Below, piece by piece: positions 26,052 to 33,583 of a stretch of DNA of 64,000 bases. Under the pieces are notes generated by a model that was given only the letters and a program-made list of their open reading frames with translations, ran no database searches and was not told where the DNA came from. Position 1 is the first letter of the stretch. The number at the start of each line of letters is the position of its first letter. This DNA is from Methylocaldum sp035627495 (GTDB lineage: Bacteria; Pseudomonadota; Gammaproteobacteria; Methylococcales; Methylococcaceae), in assembly GCF_035627495.1 (NCBI RefSeq), contig NZ_DASPLO010000158.1:1-64000 (forward strand), read 5' to 3'. The position numbers and the translations under genes are program-made.

Positions 26052-26135
26052 GGTTATTAGATATTGTAAACCAAATTTGTTCTTCTATAGTCTATCGTTG
26101 TGTGCAAAACGTTTTAGCCTCAGGAGGGCCATCAC

Positions 26136-26597
26136 ATGAAACGTAGCTTAGGGTTAATAATCGCTTTAGTCGCTGCCATGGGGGCGGGTACGTCCCAGGC
26201 AGGCGAGAATGTTAGACAAATTGCGGAGTCCAGTATTGCAAAGTGGAATGCGGCTTTCGCCAAAGGCAAAGTCGAAGAGATTCTGTCTTTGTATGCCGAT
26301 AACGCGATGCTGGTACAGCCCAATGGTGCAGTGTCGAAGAGTACCGGCGAAATCCGCGCATTTTGGCAAATGCTGATCCAGAAAGGCGTTTATGCGATGG
26401 ACGTCGTGGATGCACGCAGCGAGAAGGATGACACCATCGTCGCCACCACCAAGCTGTCCGACGTCAAGACGCTGCAAGGTCCGCTGCAGGTGATGAAATA
26501 TCGCTACGACGGGGTGCTTTACAGTGTATTGAAACGACAGGCGGACGGAAGCTGGAAGGCGCAAGTTCAGCAATGGAGCGGCAACCACAAGATTTAA
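26136..26597 (+). CDS. Secreted SnoaL/NTF2-like protein
   Basis: A 153-residue protein with a signal peptide (MKRSLGLIIALVAAMGAGTS, cleavage near QAG). The mature part has an NTF2-like cone fold: IAKWNAAFAKGKVEEILSLY, ADNAMLVQPNG, then a C-terminal sheet RYDGVLYSVLKRQADGSWKAQVQQWSG. Members range from isomerases to non-catalytic binders; this one has no assigned reaction. AGGAGG precedes the ATG. It is divergent from the LysR regulator, so it is the most likely target of it. Confidence 0.8.
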   Translation: MKRSLGLIIALVAAMGAGTSQAGENVRQIAESSIAKWNAAFAKGKVEEILSLYADNAMLVQPNGAVSKSTGEIRAFWQMLIQKGVYAMDVVDARSEKDDTIVATTKLSDVKTLQGPLQVMKYRYDGVLYSVLKRQADGSWKAQVQQWSGNHKI

Positions 26598-26683
26598 AGC
26601 CTGGATTAGGAACGGCCAATCCACCTGCGAAGAGGTAAGAATAGCGATGGTCCGAAATCAACCTGTAAGCCAGGTATTCCGAA

Positions 26684-26712
26684 AAAGAGCTTCATAAGAA
26701 GCTCTTTTTTTT
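26684..26712 (+). terminator. Rho-independent terminator
   Basis: AAAGAGCTTC pairs with GAAGCTCTTT around the loop ATAA, followed by a run of T to 26712. It ends the SnoaL-like transcript and insulates sodB. Confidence 0.88.
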
Positions 26713-26869
26713 GTCAAAAGAAAAGATGGCCGGATATGCCGGCGCACGTTGCACACGCTTTTTAGAGTAACTTTCAAATGTTAGACTATATTCCCTACTA
26801 TTTAGGTTGGAATATCGCCCGTTAAGTATTGGGCGCCCTGGTTCACTCAATTGACAAAAGGAGAATCTG

Positions 26870-27451
26870 ATGACTCATGAACTTCCCCCTTTACCGTATG
26901 CCAAGAATGCATTGGAGCCGCACATTTCAGCTGAAACTCTCGAATATCATTACGGCAAGCATCATCAGACGTATGTCACCAACCTCAACAACCTGATCGG
27001 TGGGACCGAGTACGAGAATCTGCCCCTGGAAGACATCATCAGAAAATCCTCGGGCGGCATTTTCAATAACGCGGCTCAAGTCTGGAATCACACGTTTTAT
27101 TGGAACAGCCTAAAGCCCAACGGCGGCGGAGAGCCTGCCGGCGCATTGGCTGACGCGATCAATAAGGCATTCGGCTCGTTCGACAAGTTCAAAGAAGAGT
27201 TCAACAAGTGTGCCGTCGGCACGTTTGGTTCGGGTTGGGCCTGGCTGGTGAAGAATGCGGACGGCGGTCTGGCAATCGTCAGCACCAGCAACGCCGGTTG
27301 CCCCTTGACGACCGGCCAAATGCCGCTGCTTACCTGCGACGTTTGGGAGCACGCCTACTATATCGACTACCGCAACGCTCGCCCGAAATACGTCGAGGCA
27401 TTCTGGAATCTGGTCAACTGGGATTTCGTCGAGAAGAATTTCGGCGCTTAG
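26870..27451 (+). CDS. sodB: Superoxide dismutase, Fe type
   Basis: A 193-residue Fe superoxide dismutase converting superoxide to oxygen and hydrogen peroxide in the cytoplasm. Metal ligands are His27 (EYHYGKHH), His at about 74 (VWNHTFYW), and Asp and His in CDVWEHAYYIDYRNARPKY. The Gln in FNNAAQVWNHTFYW is the position typical of Fe rather than Mn enzymes. AAAGGAG precedes the ATG. It is a single-gene unit between two terminators. Confidence 0.96.
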   Translation: MTHELPPLPYAKNALEPHISAETLEYHYGKHHQTYVTNLNNLIGGTEYENLPLEDIIRKSSGGIFNNAAQVWNHTFYWNSLKPNGGGEPAGALADAINKAFGSFDKFKEEFNKCAVGTFGSGWAWLVKNADGGLAIVSTSNAGCPLTTGQMPLLTCDVWEHAYYIDYRNARPKYVEAFWNLVNWDFVEKNFGA

Positions 27452-27499
27452 GCATTCGATAACGGATCGGCAGTTCGTCGATCCGAGTCATTCTGCGAG

Positions 27500-27533
27500 G
27501 CCGTTAATCGTTTCCGATTAACGGCTTTTTTTT
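27500..27533 (+). terminator. Rho-independent terminator after sodB
   Basis: GCCGTTAATCG at 27500-27510 is perfectly complementary to 27515-27525 around a TTTC loop, followed by eight T. Confidence 0.92.
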
Positions 27534-27711
27534 CGCATAATCAGGCATTGCGTTTTCATCGGGACGGAATACCGAAACGGCGGCTTTCTCAAAAGCCGGA
27601 ATATGGGCGATGTCTATCAAGATTTGAATTGCTCGATTCCCGAGTCGACGAATTATTGATTTTTATGCAAATGCGCATAAGCTCGCGTCTACGATTAAAT
27701 CTAGCTGTGGA

Positions 27712-30195
27712 ATGAAAAACGTCATATCCCTCAATGACCACCGGATGCTTGAATTGATCGAGCCCGGGTTTGTTTTCGTGGGCCTGCTCCGACCGGATGG
27801 TGTCTTAGTGGAGGTCAATCGGGCAGCCATCGACAGCATTCGGGCCCGACGAGGTTCTGTGATCGGGATTCCGATTTGGCAAACTCCTTGGTGGAGCCAC
27901 AACCCTGAACGGCAGGACGAGCTCCGCGAGGCGGTGATTAAGGCTGCCGGAGGCGAAACGGCGCGGTTGATTTCCGCCATTCAGGCCCAAAATATGGCGG
28001 TGAGCGTCGATCTGACGATCAGACCCTTTCGTAACGAGGCTGGCGAAGTCCTGTGGCTTTTTGCAGAAGGCCGGGGAGGGTACAACAGCATCCCCGAGGA
28101 AATCTTGCTTCGGGAGAGTGAGCTCCGCTTTCGGCAGATTACGGAAAGCATCAATGATGTTTTCTGGATGATGGACCCGGAGCGGACTCATCTACTCTAT
28201 GTAAGCCCGGCTTACGAGAAAATCTGGGGACGGAGTAGGATTGGCCTCGATAATAACCCGATAGGCTTCTACGAAGCGGTGCATGCGGAAGACCGCGAGC
28301 GCGTCGTGAGTGCTCTTTCACGACAAATCCTCGGGAGCTACGACGAGGAGTACCGAATTGTCCGGCCCGACGGAACCATTCGATGGATTCGGGAGCAGGC
28401 TTTTCCGGTGCGGAACGAAAGGCAGGAAATCTATCGGGTGACCGGCGTGGCATCCGACATCACCGCCAGCAGACTGGTTCAGGAGGAACTCTATCAACTA
28501 AATCGCGATCTGGAGGAGCGGATCGCCGAACGCACCGAGAGGATGCGGATGATGATCGAAACCTCCGCGGAGGCGGTGGTCACCATCGACCAGCATGGCT
28601 TCATCGAGGAATGGAACGCCTCTGCCGAACGGATTTTCGGTTGGCCGAGCCACGACGTGATCGGCCGCCGCCTGTCCGAAGTGATCATCCCCCATCGTTA
28701 CCGGGGTGCCCATGAGCGAGGCATGCAGCGCTTCGTGGCGACGGAGCAGGGTACGATTCTGAATCGGACCATCGAGCTTTCCGCGCTTAACCGGCAGGGC
28801 GACGAGTTTCCGGTCGAACTTTCGGTGTGGCCGGTGCGTTGCGGCGATGGTTATATCTTCAGCGCCTTCCTGCGCGACATCACCGGACGGAAAAAGGCTA
28901 CTCAGGCAGCTATGGAGCTGGCGGAACGGGCTCTTCGATTCCGCTCGGTTCTGTACGATCTGGCACGGACGGACAAATCCGACTTTTCCGCCTCCCTACT
29001 CCGCATCCTCCGTTCCGCTGCGAAAACCCTTGACGTTGCCCGCATGGTGTTCGCTCGATTTTGCGGCAACCAGCTTAGTTTGAGCTGCCAGATGATTTAT
29101 CGGGCGGATCGAGACGACGTGGTTCCCGAAGCGGACTTGGCCAGCTTCACCATGGAGCAGTATCCGCAGTATTTTTCGGCCATCATCTCCAACCGTCCGG
29201 TGGTTGCCAACGATGCACGGAGCGATCCGGCGACCGTGGAGTTCAAGGATAATTACCTGGTGCCCTTGGGCATCACCTCGATGCTCGATGTGCCGGTTTG
29301 GCTGGACGGGCGGGTGGTCGCGATGGTCTGCTACGAACATATCGGGCCACCTCGGGTTTGGGACTCCGAGGAAATCAGCTTTGCGCTCGGAGTGGCCAAT
29401 CTTGTGGCGCTAACCTTGGAGGCTTCGAACCGTGCCCAGGCCGAGGCGGATTTGCGGCAGGCTGAGGCCGGGGTGCGCAAGGCACTGATGCGGGAACAAG
29501 AACTCAACGAGTTGAAATCCCGCTTCGTGTCGATGACCTCCCATGAATTCCGTACGCCTTTGACGGCGATCCTGTCTTCCGCCGAATTGCTCGAGGCCTA
29601 TGGGGAACGGTTGAGCACCGAGAAAAAGGGCGAACTGATCGGCATGATCAAATCGTCCGTGAAAAACATGACCCATATGCTGGAAGAGGTATTGTTCATC
29701 GGAAAGTCGGACACCGGTCATCTGCAGTTCAACCCGTGCCCGTTGGACGTGGACCAGTTCTGCCAAGAGCTTCTGAAGGAAGTTCGCGCCGGGGTAGGAA
29801 AGGAACATCACTTCGATTACACCTCAAGCGGAGATTGTTCGTCGGTAAATCTCGATCCGCATCTGCTCCGCCAGATTCTTCTGAACCTGTTGAGCAACGG
29901 CGTGAAATTTTCGCCCAAGGGATCGACGGTGAGCTTGAATTGGCACCGGGAGAACGACGCCATCCATTTTGCGGTGGCCGATCGGGGCATCGGCATTCCG
30001 TCGGAAGATCGATCCAATTTATTCAATACGTTTCATCGTGCCCGCAATGTCCAGAATGTGCAGGGGACCGGGCTAGGGCTGGCGATCGTGAAAAAATGCG
30101 TGGACCTGCACGGGGGAGAGATCGGCTACGAAAGCGAGGTCGGGAGGGGAACCCGTTTCGTGGTGCGGATTCCGTTCGAGGTTGGGGGAGTTTGA
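27712..30195 (+). CDS. PAS-PAS-PAS-GAF sensor histidine kinase
   Basis: An 827-residue kinase without membrane segments, so a cytoplasmic sensor. Order: PAS at about 15-120, PAS plus PAC at about 130-255, a short coiled coil, PAS at about 275-400, GAF at about 420-575, HisKA with the phospho-accepting His611 (MTSHEFRTPL), and HATPase_c with N-box NLLSNGVKFSPKG, DRGIGIP and GTGLGLAIVKK. The signal is unknown; PAS and GAF can bind haem, flavin or cyclic nucleotides. Its stop shares one base with the start of the receiver gene downstream (TGATG). Confidence 0.92.
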   Translation: MKNVISLNDHRMLELIEPGFVFVGLLRPDGVLVEVNRAAIDSIRARRGSVIGIPIWQTPWWSHNPERQDELREAVIKAAGGETARLISAIQAQNMAVSVDLTIRPFRNEAGEVLWLFAEGRGGYNSIPEEILLRESELRFRQITESINDVFWMMDPERTHLLYVSPAYEKIWGRSRIGLDNNPIGFYEAVHAEDRERVVSALSRQILGSYDEEYRIVRPDGTIRWIREQAFPVRNERQEIYRVTGVASDITASRLVQEELYQLNRDLEERIAERTERMRMMIETSAEAVVTIDQHGFIEEWNASAERIFGWPSHDVIGRRLSEVIIPHRYRGAHERGMQRFVATEQGTILNRTIELSALNRQGDEFPVELSVWPVRCGDGYIFSAFLRDITGRKKATQAAMELAERALRFRSVLYDLARTDKSDFSASLLRILRSAAKTLDVARMVFARFCGNQLSLSCQMIYRADRDDVVPEADLASFTMEQYPQYFSAIISNRPVVANDARSDPATVEFKDNYLVPLGITSMLDVPVWLDGRVVAMVCYEHIGPPRVWDSEEISFALGVANLVALTLEASNRAQAEADLRQAEAGVRKALMREQELNELKSRFVSMTSHEFRTPLTAILSSAELLEAYGERLSTEKKGELIGMIKSSVKNMTHMLEEVLFIGKSDTGHLQFNPCPLDVDQFCQELLKEVRAGVGKEHHFDYTSSGDCSSVNLDPHLLRQILLNLLSNGVKFSPKGSTVSLNWHRENDAIHFAVADRGIGIPSEDRSNLFNTFHRARNVQNVQGTGLGLAIVKKCVDLHGGEIGYESEVGRGTRFVVRIPFEVGGV

Positions 30196-30560
30196 TGAAA
30201 ACAATCTTGGTGGTTGAAAACGAATTGTCGATTCGCCAATTGGTCGTCCAGCTACTGGAGTTGGAGGGCTATTCGGTGCTTCAGGCGGAGAATGGTTTGA
30301 CGGCCGTCGAGGTCGCCGAGACGGCTATGCCGGACCTCATTTTGTGCGACCTGCTCATGCCGGAATTGGACGGCTATGGCGTGTTGCGCAGGCTGCAGGA
30401 AAACCCAGCCACGGCATCCATACCGCTGGTCTTTCTCACGGCCAGCGCAGCCAAAACCGAGCAGGAAAACTGTCTTCAGCAAGGCGCAGCCGGTTTCATG
30501 ATCAAGCCTTTCCATCATGTCGAATTGCTGGATCTGATCCGCAGTTTTCTTCCCCATTAG
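30195..30560 (+). CDS. Single-domain response regulator
   Basis: A 121-residue stand-alone receiver domain with phospho-accepting Asp52 (LILCDLLMPELDG), a Thr/Ser switch in FLTASAAK and the conserved Lys in MIKPFHH. The usual acidic pair after the first strand is altered: VVENE puts Glu-Asn where Asp-Asp is normal, which could affect Mg binding and lifetime of the phosphate. Start overlaps the kinase stop by one base and a sigma-54 activator follows 13 bases later, so the three form one signalling operon. Confidence 0.9.
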   Translation: MKTILVVENELSIRQLVVQLLELEGYSVLQAENGLTAVEVAETAMPDLILCDLLMPELDGYGVLRRLQENPATASIPLVFLTASAAKTEQENCLQQGAAGFMIKPFHHVELLDLIRSFLPH

Positions 30561-30573
30561 CCCCGCCAAGACG

Positions 30574-31917
30574 ATGCAACAGGAAATCCTCGTTGTGGAC
30601 GACGATCCGTCCCTGCTCAAACTGCTGGCCATGCGGCTCGACTTCGAAGGCTACAAAGTCGTAGAGGCGTCCAGCGGCGAGGAGGCCCTGGTGAAAATGG
30701 CGACTCACCAGCCGTATTTGGTTATCACCGATGTCAGCATGGGCGGAATGGACGGAATCATGCTGTTCGACACCCTGAAAAGATCGTATCCGGCTTTGCC
30801 GGTGATCATTCTCACCGCCCATGGTTCCGTATCCCATGCGGTTGAGGCGATGCGGCGCGGGGTGTTCGGCTACCTGACCAAGCCCTTCGAAGCCGAGGCG
30901 CTGATGGCTGAAGTGCGGCGCGCATTGGGGCAAAGCGGCGGCTCCGGCACCGAGCCGGAGTTTGACTGGGCCACGGCCATCATCACCCGAAACGCCCAAA
31001 TGGAAGCCGTGTTAACGGAAGCGCGCATGATCGCGAAACACGATGCCAGCGTGCTGATCACCGGAGCTTCCGGAACCGGCAAGGAACTCATGGCGCGGGC
31101 GATTCATCAAGCCAGCTCCCGTGCCGGCAAGCCTTTCGTCGCCATCAACTGCGGGGCGATTCCGGAAAATCTGCTGGAATCCGAGCTGTTCGGCCATGTC
31201 AAAGGGGCCTTCACGGGAGCCGCCAGAGACCACAAAGGTCTTTTCGCAGCGGCGCACGGAGGCACCGTGTTTCTCGACGAAATCGGGGACATGCCTTTGC
31301 CCTTGCAGGTAAAACTTCTCAGAGTTTTACAGGAAAGGGCAGTGCGCCCGGTGGGCGCATTGCAGAGCGCCCCCATCGATGTGCGCATCGTTTCCGCGAC
31401 CCATCGCGATCTTGAGACTGAAATCGCGGAAGGGCGCTTTCGGGAAGATCTCTACTATCGCCTGAATGTGGTCAACCTTTGCCTGCCCGGTCTCCGCGAA
31501 CGGTCGGACGATATTCCCCTGCTGGCCAGGCACTTCCTGGTTCGGCTCGCGGAAAAATACGGCAAGACCGTCAACGGCTTCGCGCCGGAAGCTCTGGAAC
31601 TGCTGTTGACTTGTCCTTGGCCGGGAAACATCCGGCAGCTTCAGAACGCAATCGAAAAAATCGTCGCACTCTCGACCACAGAGATTGTTCCGATCACCCT
31701 AGTCCAGCGCGCACTCCAACGCCAGGCCGACGATATGGTTTCGCTGGATGACGCGAAAAAGCATTTCGAGCGCGATTACCTCGTGCGTCTTTTGCGAATC
31801 ACTCAAGGCAACGTCACCCACGCCGCTCGGATCGCCAAGCGCAACCGCAGCGAATTCTACTCGCTGATGCGCCGCCATAATCTGGAGCCGGCGCAGTTCA
31901 AGGAAAGCGCGGAATAG
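30574..31917 (+). CDS. Sigma-54-dependent response regulator (NtrC/GlrR type)
   Basis: A 447-residue activator. Receiver at 1-120 with Asp53 (LVITDVSMGGMDG); AAA+ domain at about 138-370 with Walker A GASGTGKELMARAI, the sigma-54 contact GAFTGA, Walker B GGTVFLDEIGD and the arginine fingers in the RFREDLYYRLN block; Fis-like helix-turn-helix at about 395-440 (GNVTHAARIAKRNRSEFYSL). The short C-terminus and this helix pattern resemble GlrR/QseF. Target promoters are unknown. Confidence 0.92.
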   Translation: MQQEILVVDDDPSLLKLLAMRLDFEGYKVVEASSGEEALVKMATHQPYLVITDVSMGGMDGIMLFDTLKRSYPALPVIILTAHGSVSHAVEAMRRGVFGYLTKPFEAEALMAEVRRALGQSGGSGTEPEFDWATAIITRNAQMEAVLTEARMIAKHDASVLITGASGTGKELMARAIHQASSRAGKPFVAINCGAIPENLLESELFGHVKGAFTGAARDHKGLFAAAHGGTVFLDEIGDMPLPLQVKLLRVLQERAVRPVGALQSAPIDVRIVSATHRDLETEIAEGRFREDLYYRLNVVNLCLPGLRERSDDIPLLARHFLVRLAEKYGKTVNGFAPEALELLLTCPWPGNIRQLQNAIEKIVALSTTEIVPITLVQRALQRQADDMVSLDDAKKHFERDYLVRLLRITQGNVTHAARIAKRNRSEFYSLMRRHNLEPAQFKESAE

Positions 31918-32042
31918 CGCTTTCTTTCGGTCGGTTATGCAAGTTTTGCCCCTTTGCATCGATTGTCTACAACGTCTTTCGATTTGACCGGCTGAACCTC
32001 CCGTCAAAGATTCCTCGTCCTTTTTCCTGCCAAGTCAGAGCT

Positions 32043-32440
32043 ATAGCGTTTTCAGTTCTGTTGTACGGGCGGAGTCGCGTGAGGCGCTGTAAACAAAAAG
32101 GAAGCCGCCGTTGGCGGCGACTTGTTTGAGAGCGGGTCTCGCCCCGCTGGCGAGATACTTTGCGCGGCCAAAGAAAAGTATCCAAAAGAAAGGCCGCCCG
32201 GATGGCGCGCTGATCCTGCGCGTCACCGCCTGGAGCCGGGGGCGACAAAAGGCACGTCCGTGTGCCTTTGTCGCCGCGCGGCTTCTTGGCGATGCTGTCC
32301 TGCATCGCGGCGAAGGCCGGGGTTCGCCTTCCTTGGCGAACCCGCTCGGCGGGACGCGTGTTCACCGGACACGCGTCTTATCCGCCGCGCCCCTTTGGGC
32401 TATTCCGGCTCCAGGCGGTGATGCTCGGGCTCGCCATACG
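32043..32440. repeat. Dispersed element, copy C (divergent)
   Basis: The core matches copies A and B: TTGTTTGAGAGCGGGTCTCG, CCTGCGCGTCACCGCC, GGGGGCGAC and AAGGCACGTCCGTGTGCC. The left end (TAGCGTTTTCAGTTCTGTTG) resembles their ends, but the right end is degraded. An inserted GC-rich part near 32285-32390 is unique to this copy. The remaining non-coding sequence in 31918-32761 shows no gene; CTGTTGG/CCAACAG at 32574-32593 is a small hairpin. Confidence 0.65.
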
Positions 32441-32761
32441 GGACCATACCGAAAATCCATAGATCAGAATTGAAAAGGCCGATGGCCGTGTCCTGACATC
32501 GAACACTGTTGGTTCAAGCTAACGGCAAACAACTGTATATAAATCAGTGCCATAAGGTGCTTTCAACGTAAGGCTGTTGGTGTGTCCCAACAGTGGAAGC
32601 CCAGGCTCTTTGCTTCGGCGAGATCGATAAGCATTTGATTATTAAGTGCTATTCACGTTTGGCATGGTTTGTTCAATATGTCGGTCACGGATAGGCAAAC
32701 CGGCATATCCAGGCAAACCCAACGATTCAATCAAAAGCCAAAACACTGAGGAGATAGCACC

Positions 32762-33403
32762 ATGAGCAAGAAAACCGTTTTCGCCCTTTCCAGCCTCGTT
32801 GCAATCGCATGTCTGGCTACCGCCGTCAATGCTCAGACCGATAACCTTTATCCCGGAGCCAATGGCAAACCGTTTCAAGCTTTGCAAGGGCAGGTGGACG
32901 ATTTGCAGAGCCAGCTGGACCAGGTAAAAGCCTCGCTGCAAGCGCAAATTGACGACGCGAGCGCCAAGATAGTCCTGTTGAGCCAAACGGCCAGTGAACA
33001 TGAAACCGAACTGGACACGCTGAATACTCAGCTTGACCTGTTACAAAGCCAGTTGGCCACTCTGGAGCAGACCAAGCAGGACCGGATCAGCGGTGCTTGC
33101 GAAGAAGGATACGCAATCCAGGAGATTCTGTCGGACGGTACCGCGATCTGCGCTCGCGACGGCGGCAACGGCTTCAAGATCGTGAAAGAGACCTTTAACG
33201 TAGTACCCGGCCTATACCTCAATGAGGTCCTGAAATGCCCGGACTCTCACCCGGTCGTTACGGGCGGTGGCTACTACGAAGGCGGCACGGTCAGCGCAGT
33301 GGCCAGCATGCCCACTCCGGAGGGGGACGGTTGGACCGTGTACTACGGCGCTATCGTTCCGGGGGACCTCTTGGTGGTTCACGCGATTTGCACGGTGCAA
33401 TGA
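32762..33403 (+). CDS. Secreted coiled-coil protein of unknown function
   Basis: A 213-residue protein with a signal peptide (MSKKTVFALSSLVAIACLAT, cleavage after VNA). Residues about 38-115 form a heptad-rich coiled coil (LQGQVDDLQSQLDQVKASL, LDTLNTQLDLLQSQLATLE). The C-terminal 100 residues are a compact Gly-rich domain with four cysteines (SGACEEGY, AICARDG, VLKCPDSHPVVTGGGYY, HAICTVQ). It resembles phage or bacterial trimeric surface fibres in layout, but I do not recognise the family. GAGGAG precedes the ATG and a terminator follows. Confidence 0.75.
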   Translation: MSKKTVFALSSLVAIACLATAVNAQTDNLYPGANGKPFQALQGQVDDLQSQLDQVKASLQAQIDDASAKIVLLSQTASEHETELDTLNTQLDLLQSQLATLEQTKQDRISGACEEGYAIQEILSDGTAICARDGGNGFKIVKETFNVVPGLYLNEVLKCPDSHPVVTGGGYYEGGTVSAVASMPTPEGDGWTVYYGAIVPGDLLVVHAICTVQ

Positions 33404-33427
33404 ACCTTGGGTCGATCGCTTCTTAAG

Positions 33428-33450
33428 GGCCGGCTTTGCCGGCCTTTTTT
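33428..33450 (+). terminator. Rho-independent terminator
   Basis: GGCCGGC at 33428-33434 pairs with GCCGGCC at 33438-33444 around TTT, followed by six T. It ends the transcript of the secreted coiled-coil protein. Confidence 0.9.
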
Positions 33451-33583
33451 CTTCAAGCCTTTTCAATTACAGGTCCGGAGGGAAGGGGACAAACGTCTAC
33501 ACTTAACCGTTGCCTCGTCCGAATCCGCTCAACATAGGAGTTTCGAACGGGGTGTCTGTTAGGATTTTCAATAAGGTCAGCTC

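Noticed and set aside
32111..32473. Overlapping short frames inside the dispersed repeat
   Set aside because: Similar frames occur in the other repeat copies in different phases; they follow from repeat composition, not from a conserved protein.
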